Assembly (NCBI GenBank): GCA_024229115.1
Contig: JAAEST010000040.1
Location: 310,001 to 374,000, forward strand
Source of the DNA: Oligoflexia bacterium
GTDB taxonomy: Bacteria > Bdellovibrionota > Bacteriovoracia > Bacteriovoracales > Bacteriovoracaceae
DNA: 64,000 nt
Direction: 5' to 3'
Part shown: in pieces, positions 1 through 8,079 of the stretch
Numbering within the stretch: the first letter of the stretch is position 1
Layout: every line of letters begins with the position of its first letter
The notes under the pieces: model-generated
What the model was told of the DNA's origin: nothing
The model's database searches: none
Seen by the model: only the letters and a program-made list of their open reading frames with translations
Made by a program: the position numbers and the translations under genes

Positions 1-169
1 CCACATCATGAAAACTCTCATAATCAACCAGGTAACGACCATCAGGAACAGTGATTCTCCCTTTGCCCTCAGAGCTAAAGCATAGCTTTTTAACGAAGGG
101 CTTCACTTCATTTAATTTTTTTGAATTATGTGTACAGGAAATTAAAAAGAACGTGGTGCAAAGTAGAAT
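1..169 (-). CDS. Putative lipoprotein, partial (cut by left edge)
   Basis: An open frame runs leftward off the window. It encodes a hydrophobic stretch ending in a lipobox (L-I-S-C, Cys codon at 136-134) followed by a soluble region with GKGRI-VPDGRY, vaguely like small LolB-type lipoproteins. The frame stays open to base 1. No ATG, GTG or TTG lies near the signal peptide. The nearest TTG is at 253-251, inside the upstream TPR gene; ATT at 169-167 is the only nearby near-cognate start. It sits directly downstream of, or overlaps, the TPR lipoprotein gene, so the two are probably co-transcribed. The lipoprotein reading is supported by sequence; the LolB resemblance is a guess. Confidence 0.55.
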   Translation of the reverse strand, partial: MLLCTTFFLISCTHNSKKLNEVKPFVKKLCFSSEGKGRITVPDGRYLVDYESFHDV

Positions 170-2034
170 TACTCGCCAGAAGCTGGAAGACGCTTGGCCT
201 CCATTCTCTTGATAGCTTGAGCTACTTCTCTTCTGTCCTTCTCTTCTTTGCAATTTTTTAAGGCCTTGTTGTAGTACTTTCTGGCCTGAGCATAGTTCTC
301 AAGCGCTTCATAAATTTGAGCGAGATGCTTTGTAATAACCACATCACTGCTCACCATTTTAAACGCAATCTTCACTTCTTTCAAAGCCTTTGCGTACTGA
401 CCAGTCTTATAATAATACCATCCTAAACTATCTCTGATATAACCATCATTTGGACTGAGGGCCACAGCCTTTTGAATGAGAATAAATGCTTTTTCAAGAT
501 CATCTCCTGACTCTAACAGAGAATATCCTAAAAAGTTTAGAGCATGAGCGTTTTCAGGATCTCTTTCAAGAATCTTCGCTACAATTTCTCTGCTTTTATC
601 ATAGTTTTTAACTCGCTCATAAAGAGAAGCGAGGTAATATTCATGATTTTGTTTGAAGTTTTCATGATTTTGAACTTCCACCATATGACCAATAGCCTGA
701 TGGTAGTCTCCGGCATCTTCATAGAAATGTGCCTGAATAACTCTTAAATCAAAACCTACTGTTTTTAACTTATCTCCATTTGTTTCAACATACGAAACAA
801 ACTTCTTCGAGTTTTCTTCCTTCTTTGTTCCTTCACTTCTTTCAACTAACTTTAAAAGAAGGTTGGCAACTTGAATTCCCGCCTCTTGGAAGAGAGTAGA
901 TTCCTCTCCAATCTTCGAAAAGTAATGAATTGCATCTTCATGATCATCAGTTTTGTCATACAGAGAACCTAGGTAATAAAGAACTTTATCACTATCAGGA
1001 ACAGCAGTAAGAATCTCTTTAAAAAGCCCTTTCGCTTCATCAATTCTATTAATATCTGAATAAAGAATTCCAAGCTTAACTTTTAAGTTAAGATCTGAAG
1101 GGTCTACTGCAATAAGTGTCTGCGCATAAGGAATGACTTCTTTATACTTTTGCATTTGGAACATGATATTCACAACACGACTTAAAACAGGATAGTTTTG
1201 CGGTTCTCTCTTTAAGAATTTTTTATAGATCTTGAGAGCTTGAGAATGCTTTTTCTCATCTTCATAAAGACCACCAAGACCTAATGCTGCTTGATAATAA
1301 GCAGGCTCAGCTTTTAAAGAACTTCTTAAAAAAGATTTTGCCTGCTTTACTTTACCTTGTTGAATAGCAAGTTTAGCTTTGTAGTAACTAAAGATCCCCT
1401 TACCTTTTATTCTCTTTTCACAAGAGTTTAACAAGCCATAAGCCTTCTTAAAATTTTGAGCAAGAGAATATGACTTTGATAAGAAGACACAAGCTTCTTC
1501 ACTCTTAGGATTTGATTTTAAAATTTTCTTGTAAACAACACGCGCTTCTTTCTGTTGCTCAAGAGCTGTATAAACACCACCAAGAATTAAACCAATTCCT
1601 TCGTCTTGATACTTACTGTGTTTGAAAACTTCTTCTAATGGAGCTTGTGCTTTATCAAATTGACCTAATCGAATTAGTTCAACTGCATACTTCTTTTTAA
1701 GATAATAATCTTTCGGACTTAATGCCATAATGTGTTTAAATAAAAACACAGAAGTATGATGATCTCCGCGCATTGAAGCATCGTTGGCCTTAATAAAAAG
1801 ATCACTTGCTAGGAACTTTACTGCATCATCTCCACGCTCTCTAGCCTGTTGTGCTAACTTGGCCATCTGCTCATCAACCCTACGAATCATCTCCATTGGA
1901 TCTTGTTTCTGTGTCGATTTCTCAGCAGACTCAGTTGCAACAACTGATTTCGTTGGCTCTACTTTTGACTTCTTATTCGTTGAGCAAGAAGTAAAAGAAC
2001 CTAATAAAACCAATAAAATCAATAATTTGTACAT
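169..2034 (-). CDS. TPR-repeat lipoprotein
   Basis: A 621-residue protein with a lipoprotein signal peptide (hydrophobic residues 4-14, lipobox FTSC with Cys17) followed by a long array of tetratricopeptide repeats from about residue 80 to 600, recognisable by recurring A/G-L-Y and P-x-x-x-x-A-x-x-x-L spacing. TPR arrays scaffold protein complexes; after lipidation this one should face the periplasm at a membrane. The start at 2034 is chosen because it gives a compact signal peptide and follows a purine-rich GGG-AAT-GGG ribosome binding site. An in-frame ATG 48 bases upstream would add a basic 16-residue extension before the signal. No partner is identifiable from the neighbours. Confidence 0.85.
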   Translation of the reverse strand: MYKLLILLVLLGSFTSCSTNKKSKVEPTKSVVATESAEKSTQKQDPMEMIRRVDEQMAKLAQQARERGDDAVKFLASDLFIKANDASMRGDHHTSVFLFKHIMALSPKDYYLKKKYAVELIRLGQFDKAQAPLEEVFKHSKYQDEGIGLILGGVYTALEQQKEARVVYKKILKSNPKSEEACVFLSKSYSLAQNFKKAYGLLNSCEKRIKGKGIFSYYKAKLAIQQGKVKQAKSFLRSSLKAEPAYYQAALGLGGLYEDEKKHSQALKIYKKFLKREPQNYPVLSRVVNIMFQMQKYKEVIPYAQTLIAVDPSDLNLKVKLGILYSDINRIDEAKGLFKEILTAVPDSDKVLYYLGSLYDKTDDHEDAIHYFSKIGEESTLFQEAGIQVANLLLKLVERSEGTKKEENSKKFVSYVETNGDKLKTVGFDLRVIQAHFYEDAGDYHQAIGHMVEVQNHENFKQNHEYYLASLYERVKNYDKSREIVAKILERDPENAHALNFLGYSLLESGDDLEKAFILIQKAVALSPNDGYIRDSLGWYYYKTGQYAKALKEVKIAFKMVSSDVVITKHLAQIYEALENYAQARKYYNKALKNCKEEKDRREVAQAIKRMEAKRLPASGE

Positions 2035-2479
2035 TAACCCATTCCCTTTGAGCGTTTTTCTTCTTCTCGGGTTTTGCGTCACAAATACTTAAAAAATTCG
2101 ATAAACATTGGCGGACAGGCAGATTTGTCCCACTGGGCCAAGAAAAATGGGCCATGCACAAGATTTTTATAAATTGTTGATATTACAAGGTTTAGAAAAC
2201 TTTGTTGCACTGTAAGATTTTTTTTCGAGTGTTATTGTTGACAGCGTTACACCAATATTGCTAATCATTGGGGCATCAAATCGAAGCAAGGCATTAAGAA
2301 TTTTAAGAGTCGCCACTGGCAAACTATTGAAATTATTAAAGTCATTAAACCGAAATTATTGAAATTTCGAGCTAAATTTGAAAATGTTACACAATGTGTT
2401 AAAAAACTGCGAAAGTTTGATATAAAAACGCAGCGTTAAATTTGAGGTGAATAGCTTCACACAAATAGGGGAATTGAAG
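2035..2479. other. Divergent non-coding region with two hairpins
   Basis: This 445-base gap separates the leftward TPR gene from the rightward regulator gene. I see no credible small gene. It holds a hairpin at 2108-2141 (TTGGCGGACA against TGTCC and GCCAA, with a 6-base bulge) and a perfect palindrome at 2351-2369 (CGAAATT, 5-base loop, AATTTCG). A TTGACA sits at 2238-2243, but the best -10 after it is poor. The region must contain promoters for both flanking genes. Confidence 0.5.
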
Positions 2480-2875
2480 ATGAATGACGTAAGAATCATT
2501 AAGCGCTATCAGAACAGAAAGCTTTATGACACTCACCAAAGTTGTTATGTAACTCTGGAAGAGATTGCTCAAATCATTAGAGAAGGTAATGAGATTCAAG
2601 TGATTGACAACAAAACTAAGAATGACATCACTTACACTACTCAAATCCAACTTCTTTTTGATCAAGAAAAGAAATCTACAAAAGCTGGAGATACGGAACT
2701 TCTTAAGAGAGTTATCCGTGCTACAGAAGGTACATTTACTGGATACATTAGAGGTCTAGAAGGTACTACAGCTCCTGAGCTTACTGAAGAGAAGCCAGCT
2801 GCTACTGAAGAATTTAAGCCATTCATGAACAATGAGCTTAACACTACTATTGAAACTACTAACACTTTAAACTAA
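2480..2875 (+). CDS. PhaR-like polyhydroxyalkanoate regulator domain protein
   Basis: A 131-residue protein. The first ~65 residues match the PHA accumulation regulator DNA-binding domain: RIIKRYQNRKLYDT near the N-terminus, then YVTLEEIAQIIREG and VIDNKTKNDIT. The family binds DNA or granules and controls PHA storage genes in other bacteria. The remaining half is short, acidic and Thr/Glu-rich, shorter than classic PhaR. The ATG at 2480 is preferred over one 33 bases upstream because AGGGG lies at the right distance and the domain begins immediately. No PHA synthase is nearby, so the target genes are unknown and the storage role is inferred from the family only. Confidence 0.8.
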   Translation: MNDVRIIKRYQNRKLYDTHQSCYVTLEEIAQIIREGNEIQVIDNKTKNDITYTTQIQLLFDQEKKSTKAGDTELLKRVIRATEGTFTGYIRGLEGTTAPELTEEKPAATEEFKPFMNNELNTTIETTNTLN

Positions 2876-2916
2876 TATAGTTAAAAGGTTGTTAACTGTT
2901 TCAAGAGTAAATCTTC

Positions 2917-3585
2917 ATGATTAAAATTATTCAAAAGAATATAGTGAAACTGGGACTGGTTACTTTAGTAGCTAGTTCCAGTTTTTCTTTTTTACACGCA
3001 AAAGAATCAATCAAAGCATTAACTTCAGACAAGAAGGCTAAGTCAGCAAAAGCGACACCTAGTGAAGCTCCTGAGCCTAGAGTTCCTAATGCCTTAAAAC
3101 TCCATTCAGTTGGTTTAGGTGTTGGACAAACATTTGTTAAAGGTGACTTTGATAATTATGGTGAAGATAAAATCACTGCCGATATTATCTACACTTACAG
3201 TGCAAGCCATTCTTTTGATTTCATGGCCAACTTTCATTATTCAAAGCATGAGTTTAGACAGACTTATTCTTTAATAAGAGGACTGGCGCTAGGTATTAAG
3301 GCCAAAATTTTTAATTTTGATAGTTTCTCACCATATGTTGTCGGTGGACTTGGATTCTATGCTCCGCAAGTTAAACGAAATGTTAACGGAACGATTAGAG
3401 AATCTGAATCAAAAGTGGTATTTGGTGATCATTTAGGTGCAGGTGCTGAACTTAGGCTAAACAGAAAGTTTACAACTGGTATCCTAGCTCATTATCATAA
3501 CCCCTTCGACGTTAAGCAAGAAATAGGTTCAGAAGTTGAAGGATCATATATCAAATTACTCATTACAGCACTTTATTCCTTCTAG
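2917..3585 (+). CDS. Outer-membrane beta-barrel protein
   Basis: A 222-residue protein with a signal peptide of about 28 residues ending near HAKE. A Lys/Ala/Ser-rich linker follows, then alternating amphipathic strands rich in Gly and aromatic residues, and a C-terminal strand ending in Tyr-Ser-Phe as expected for a barrel inserted by the BAM complex. Size and pattern resemble small eight-stranded OmpA/OmpW-like barrels. It follows the PhaR-like gene by 41 bases. Its last 50 bases overlap the start of the first ArsA-like gene, so translation of the two is probably coupled. Function unknown. Confidence 0.75.
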   Translation: MIKIIQKNIVKLGLVTLVASSSFSFLHAKESIKALTSDKKAKSAKATPSEAPEPRVPNALKLHSVGLGVGQTFVKGDFDNYGEDKITADIIYTYSASHSFDFMANFHYSKHEFRQTYSLIRGLALGIKAKIFNFDSFSPYVVGGLGFYAPQVKRNVNGTIRESESKVVFGDHLGAGAELRLNRKFTTGILAHYHNPFDVKQEIGSEVEGSYIKLLITALYSF

Positions 3586-4399
3586 TCCGCTAGCAAGGTT
3601 AATAGTCGTTACTGGTAAAGGTGGAGTTGGTAAAACTTCATTTGCACTTGCATTGACTAAAGTTCTTAAAGATCAAGGTCACAAAGTTGTTTACAACAAC
3701 TTTGATCAGCCAATTAATGAAGATCTTCTTCAAAAAGTAAATGTTGATCATTTTCAATTGGAGTTAATTGAAAGTGCTAAATTATATATTTCAAAAAAAC
3801 TAGGAAGTGAGATTGTTGCTTCTTGGATTTTAAAAACTCCTTTCTTTAAAGCTCTCTTTAATATGTTACCTGGATTGAATCAAATGATTCTCTTAGGTCA
3901 TCTCATAAATATGCTTGAAGAAGACCCTAAGCTGACCATTGTTATGGACTCCCCTTCTTCGGGACACGCACTAACAATGTTTGAAGCTTCTCATAATTTT
4001 AAAGAAATTTTTAAAACTGGAAAAATAGTAGAAGATATAGAAAGGCTTCATAATTTTATTTATAGGCCAGGAGTTTTAAAAACGATTCTTCTTACTCTTC
4101 CTACAGAGATGTCGCTACAAGAAAGCTCTGAACTTGATCAAAGTTTAAAACGTAGAGATATCGCTGATAATCATATTGTCCTTAATGATTGTTATGGTCT
4201 AAATGAAGAAGTTGTTAACTCACAAGAGGAACTTCCAGAGTTTCTTCAGAGAAAAGTGAATCTTGAAGCTGAAGTAATAAAGAATCCTGAGAATAACTTA
4301 AGCTTTGCTCACTCTCACTGTGCTAGCAACAGCGCTATTGATGTTATCCAAAATATGGTAAAAGAACTCGCGAACTCAAAGGAGGACAATCATGCATAA
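3536..4399 (+). CDS. ArsA/Get3-family ATPase (first of a pair)
   Basis: A 287-residue P-loop ATPase with a deviant Walker A GKGGVGKT at residues 27-34, including the signature lysine Lys28. A switch-II-like DSPSSGHAL segment and an ArsA-type LPTEMSLQE segment follow. ArsA/Get3 proteins are dimeric ATPases that drive anion pumping or tail-anchored protein targeting. The start is a TTG overlapping the barrel gene by 50 bases; no ATG lies upstream of the P-loop in this frame, and AGG sits 8 bases before the TTG. The second ArsA-like gene begins 8 bases before this one ends. The substrate is not shown by the sequence; no arsenite resistance genes are present. Confidence 0.85.
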   Translation: MKDHISNYSLQHFIPSSPLARLIVVTGKGGVGKTSFALALTKVLKDQGHKVVYNNFDQPINEDLLQKVNVDHFQLELIESAKLYISKKLGSEIVASWILKTPFFKALFNMLPGLNQMILLGHLINMLEEDPKLTIVMDSPSSGHALTMFEASHNFKEIFKTGKIVEDIERLHNFIYRPGVLKTILLTLPTEMSLQESSELDQSLKRRDIADNHIVLNDCYGLNEEVVNSQEELPEFLQRKVNLEAEVIKNPENNLSFAHSHCASNSAIDVIQNMVKELANSKEDNHA

Positions 4400-5432
4400 G
4401 CCGATTGAAATCTTTTGTGGAACAGGAGGAGTTGGCAAAACGACCCTCGCAACTTCAAGAGCTCTTTTTCTATCATCTCAAGGTAAAAAAGTTCTTCTTA
4501 TTACAATTGATCCAGCGAAAAGATTAAAACAGATTCTTAAAATGAAAGATGAAGATGCTGGAGAAATTGCATCTATTAGTCCTGATACTTTTGAAGGTTT
4601 TGATTCAAGCTTTGATGCACTTTTAATGAATCCATCTTCAACTATTCAAAAAATGGGTGAAGCTAATAATACTTTTAAAGAGTTAGATAATAGGATCGTC
4701 AAAGTTTTAACGAAGCCATATGGTGGGATGAATGAAATTATGGCCATTATTGAAGTCCAGTTTCATCTTAAGGCCCAAAAATATGACACGATTATTTTAG
4801 ATACTCCTCCGGGAAAACACTTTATTGATTTCCTTTCAGGTTCACAGAAAATTAAGCATTTCTTCGATAAATCTTTTATCGAAATCTTTAGATATTTAGG
4901 AAAGAGTTTTGGACCTAAAGATTCAGGAGAAAAGAAAGGCTTCTTTGGTAAAATTGTTAAGTCTGGAGTGAACAAGTTACTTTCCTATCTTGAAAAAGTT
5001 ACTGGTGAAACATTTGTTGAAGAATTCGTAGACGCCATTATTGGCCTTTACAAGAATAAAGACAGTTTTCTCATGGCCCTCGACTTTCAAGAAGACCTTA
5101 AAAAAGAGCAATTTTCAAACTGGTTTTTGGTCACCTCTGTTGAACAGCATAAGATTGAGGAAGCCTCTGAATTACAAGCTCAGGCCCAAGGATTCATGCA
5201 TAAAGACAGTTTTCTCGCTATAAATAAGTGTCTTGGTCCCTATATTGAAAAATGGGAGAAAGAAACTCCTGACAGCGACATGACACACCTCAGAAATACT
5301 ATGCGAGATAGAGAAAATAAGTTAAAAGAGTTTGCAGGAAAAGGTTATCAAAAAGTACTTCCTTTCCCTGAGGTTTTTCACTCAGCTCCGGCAAACCATG
5401 TCTCAGAATTGGCAAAGTCCTGGAGCGAATAA
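4392..5432 (+). CDS. ArsA/Get3-family ATPase (second of a pair)
   Basis: A 346-residue ATPase of the same family. Its Walker A reads GTGGVGKT (residues 10-17), so the signature lysine of the deviant motif is replaced by Thr11. Next come a TIDPAKRLKQ segment and a switch II LDTPPGKHF in which the usual ArsA GH is KH. A central ~100-residue insert (around 165-270) is rich in Lys and Phe. The start follows a strong AAAGGAGG. The overlap with the previous gene suggests the two subunits form a heterodimer like the two halves of ArsA; that is inference. Confidence 0.85.
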   Translation: MHKPIEIFCGTGGVGKTTLATSRALFLSSQGKKVLLITIDPAKRLKQILKMKDEDAGEIASISPDTFEGFDSSFDALLMNPSSTIQKMGEANNTFKELDNRIVKVLTKPYGGMNEIMAIIEVQFHLKAQKYDTIILDTPPGKHFIDFLSGSQKIKHFFDKSFIEIFRYLGKSFGPKDSGEKKGFFGKIVKSGVNKLLSYLEKVTGETFVEEFVDAIIGLYKNKDSFLMALDFQEDLKKEQFSNWFLVTSVEQHKIEEASELQAQAQGFMHKDSFLAINKCLGPYIEKWEKETPDSDMTHLRNTMRDRENKLKEFAGKGYQKVLPFPEVFHSAPANHVSELAKSWSE

Positions 5433-5447
5433 GTTTCGGGAGGACCA

Positions 5448-6671
5448 ATGTCCTACAAAATTCATAATAAGTCACAACTCGAATGTTTTATTACTGAAAA
5501 CTGGAATCGAGTTAACGAATATATTGATCAGCAAAGTTCTGATCTTCCAATTCCATTTTATACTTCAGTTGATATTAGAGAGAGCAAAGATAAGTTTGCT
5601 CCGGTAGATAATAATATTTATCCAGCTGGTTTTAACAATCTTTGCCAACTAGATCTCGATGCTTCAGGAAAACAGTTTAGAACAACTATTGAGTCTTATT
5701 CTTCTGGTGCTAAGAAAATTGGAATTATCCCAGAGTCTAATACAAAGAACCTCTTCTATTTAGATCATCTTGCTTTTCTTTCGAAAGCATTAATGGATGA
5801 AGAGTATGAAGTAAGCTTCATCAGTTTTGATGAAGATCTTTTTGAAGGGAAAGAATCACTCTCTTTACTTTCACATTCTAAATTTGAAATTAATATTCAC
5901 AAAGCGAAAATCATTGATCAAATTATCTTTGCTGATGAGACTGCTCTAGACTTTGTAGTTTTAAATAATGATCAAAGTGATCCACTTGATGTCGAATGGG
6001 ACAGTATTAAAACCCCTATCGCTCCATCACCAAAACTTGGTTGGTACAAAAGACAGAAGAACCTTCACTTTGAAGAGTATAGAGATGTTGCCGATGCCTT
6101 TGCCAAGAACTTTGAAATTGATCCATGTCTTCTTCAGGCACTGTTTCTGACTAAAGATGGAATAGATTTTTCAACGAAAGAAGGTCTTGAGGAATTAGGA
6201 AGTGCTGTTGATGAGTTACTTACGAAAATTAATACTGAAGATGGCGAGAGAAAGATTTTTGTAAAAGCATCACAAGGAACTTATGGGATGGGGATTTCCG
6301 TCGTGAGTTCTGGTGAAGAAATTGTTTCTATGAATAGAAAGAAAAGAAACAAAATGGATATTGGAAAAAATAAGATAAAGTTTACTTCTGCTCTTATTCA
6401 AGAGGGAGTGGACTCGATTTTAAGATATGATGATATGCCAGCTGAGGTAACAATTTACCTCGTTGGAGGAAAGCCTGTTGGTGGATTTGTAAGAGCAAAT
6501 GAATCAAAGGCAGCCAATGAAAACCTCAATAGTCGCGGTATGGTTTTTAGAAAATACTGTATTAGTGAAATTCGTGAAAATAATGACTACCAGTCAAAAG
6601 AAGCTGTTTATTCAATTATTGCACGTCTTTCTACTTTAGCGGCTGCCAAAGAAAGTATTAAATTAAGTTAA
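5448..6671 (+). CDS. gshA: Glutamate-cysteine ligase (proteobacterial GshA type)
   Basis: A 407-residue enzyme making gamma-glutamylcysteine from glutamate, cysteine and ATP, the first step of glutathione synthesis in the cytoplasm. It matches the compact GshA family first described in acidophilic proteobacteria, not the E. coli type: PAGFNNLC near residue 60, then VKASQGTYGMGISVV (ATP-grasp-like glycine loop) and a C-terminal GGKPVGGFVRAN. The ATG follows GGGAGGA. Placement directly before cystathionine beta-synthase and gamma-lyase supports the call, since those two produce the cysteine substrate. No glutathione synthetase gene is seen in the window. Confidence 0.85.
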   Translation: MSYKIHNKSQLECFITENWNRVNEYIDQQSSDLPIPFYTSVDIRESKDKFAPVDNNIYPAGFNNLCQLDLDASGKQFRTTIESYSSGAKKIGIIPESNTKNLFYLDHLAFLSKALMDEEYEVSFISFDEDLFEGKESLSLLSHSKFEINIHKAKIIDQIIFADETALDFVVLNNDQSDPLDVEWDSIKTPIAPSPKLGWYKRQKNLHFEEYRDVADAFAKNFEIDPCLLQALFLTKDGIDFSTKEGLEELGSAVDELLTKINTEDGERKIFVKASQGTYGMGISVVSSGEEIVSMNRKKRNKMDIGKNKIKFTSALIQEGVDSILRYDDMPAEVTIYLVGGKPVGGFVRANESKAANENLNSRGMVFRKYCISEIRENNDYQSKEAVYSIIARLSTLAAAKESIKLS

Positions 6672-6682
6672 TGGGAGTTAAC

Positions 6683-8071
6683 ATGGAACTAATAACTGGA
6701 TCACAACCAAATGTTTTAAAAGCAATTGGTAACACACCTATCGTAAAATTAAATCACATTGGTCAAGACGTTGAGTCTGACATTTATGTAAAGCTTGAGT
6801 TTATGAACCCAGGTGGATCAATCAAAGATAGAATTGGTGCTTACATGCTTGATGAAGCAATAAAGGATGGAACTCTAAAGCCTGGTGGAACGATCATTGA
6901 AGGTACATCTGGTAACACAGGTGTTGGTCTTGCAATGTGGGCTGCTGTTCATGGTTATAAATGTATTTTCGTTCTTGCAGACAAGCAATCAAAAGAGAAG
7001 ATTGATAACCTAAGAGCTTTCGGAGCGAAAGTCGTTGTTTGTCCTACAAATGTAGAGCCTGAGGATCCTCGTTCTTACTATAGTGTTTCAAAGAACCTTG
7101 CTAAGACAATTCCAAATAGTTTCTATGTAAATCAATATGATAATCTTCATAACAGAAATACTCACTACAATTGGACAGCTCCTGAAATTGTTGAGCAAAC
7201 AAAAGGTGACTTCGACACATTTATGGCCACAGTTGGAACAGGTGGAACGATCTCAGGTATTGGTAAGTATTTAAAAGAGAAAATGCCTCATGTAAAAAAT
7301 ATTGGAATCGACTGTGAAGGATCTATTGTTGCTCACTACGCAAGAACTGGTGAATACTGTGAAGCAAAGTCATATGTCCTTGAAGGTGTTGGTGAAGACT
7401 TCATTCCTGAAAACTATGACTTTGATGTTATTGATGATTGGGAAATCATTGGCGATAAGGAATCCTTTCTTATGACCAGAAGGCTTCTTAAAGAAGAAGG
7501 AATCTATGCTGGTGGTTCTGCTGGTGCAGCTATTTGTGGAGCTTTAAAATATGCTCGTAAATTGGATAAGCCAGAAAGAATTCTTGTTGTTCTTCATGAT
7601 TCAGGAAATAGATATGCTTCAAAGATCTATAACGATGATTGGATGAGTGATAACGGATACCTTGATTCAAGTTTTGATGTTCAGATTAAAGACGTTCTTA
7701 AGAAACTTGGTAAGAGTGCTGATGTTGTAACAATTCAAGACACTTCTTCAATTGGTGAAGCGCTTGATCTTATGGTTTCAAAAGGTATCTCACAGCTTCC
7801 AGTTCTTACAACTGATGGACAATTAAAAGGTCTTGTTACTGAAACAAAACTTTTAAGACCTGTTCTTATGGGTGAATTTTCTAAATCTGATAATATTTCA
7901 TTAGCCTTTGATAATAAGTACAAAACTGTTGATGCTAACGAATTACTTTCTAATGTTGCTGATGCTCTTCTTCAAAAAGAAGTTGCACTTGTAACTGATG
8001 CAGGAAAGGTTGTTGATATTCTAACAGACATTGATGTTCTTAAATACATCAGTGAAACTCGTACTTACTAG
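6683..8071 (+). CDS. Cystathionine beta-synthase
   Basis: A 462-residue fold-type II PLP enzyme joining homocysteine and serine to cystathionine. The PLP lysine is Lys48 in NPGGSIKDR; the phosphate and substrate loops are SGNTG (76-80) and GTGGT (185-189). Two CBS domains occupy about residues 345-460, as in human-type CBS; family knowledge suggests adenosyl-ligand regulation. The ATG at 6683 is chosen over one at 6671 because GGGAG lies just before 6683 and nothing resembling a ribosome site precedes 6671. The order gshA-CBS-CGL makes cysteine synthase much less likely. Confidence 0.9.
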   Translation: MELITGSQPNVLKAIGNTPIVKLNHIGQDVESDIYVKLEFMNPGGSIKDRIGAYMLDEAIKDGTLKPGGTIIEGTSGNTGVGLAMWAAVHGYKCIFVLADKQSKEKIDNLRAFGAKVVVCPTNVEPEDPRSYYSVSKNLAKTIPNSFYVNQYDNLHNRNTHYNWTAPEIVEQTKGDFDTFMATVGTGGTISGIGKYLKEKMPHVKNIGIDCEGSIVAHYARTGEYCEAKSYVLEGVGEDFIPENYDFDVIDDWEIIGDKESFLMTRRLLKEEGIYAGGSAGAAICGALKYARKLDKPERILVVLHDSGNRYASKIYNDDWMSDNGYLDSSFDVQIKDVLKKLGKSADVVTIQDTSSIGEALDLMVSKGISQLPVLTTDGQLKGLVTETKLLRPVLMGEFSKSDNISLAFDNKYKTVDANELLSNVADALLQKEVALVTDAGKVVDILTDIDVLKYISETRTY

Positions 8072-8079
8072 AGTTATTC

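Noticed and set aside
1784-2092. 102-codon plus-strand open frame
   Set aside because: Antisense to the N-terminus and signal peptide of the TPR lipoprotein; the hydrophobic look is inherited from the complement of that region.
2238-2266. TTGACA plus TAATCA as the promoter of the PhaR-like gene
   Set aside because: The -10 is poor and the start codon is more than 200 bases away; not strong enough to list as a promoter.
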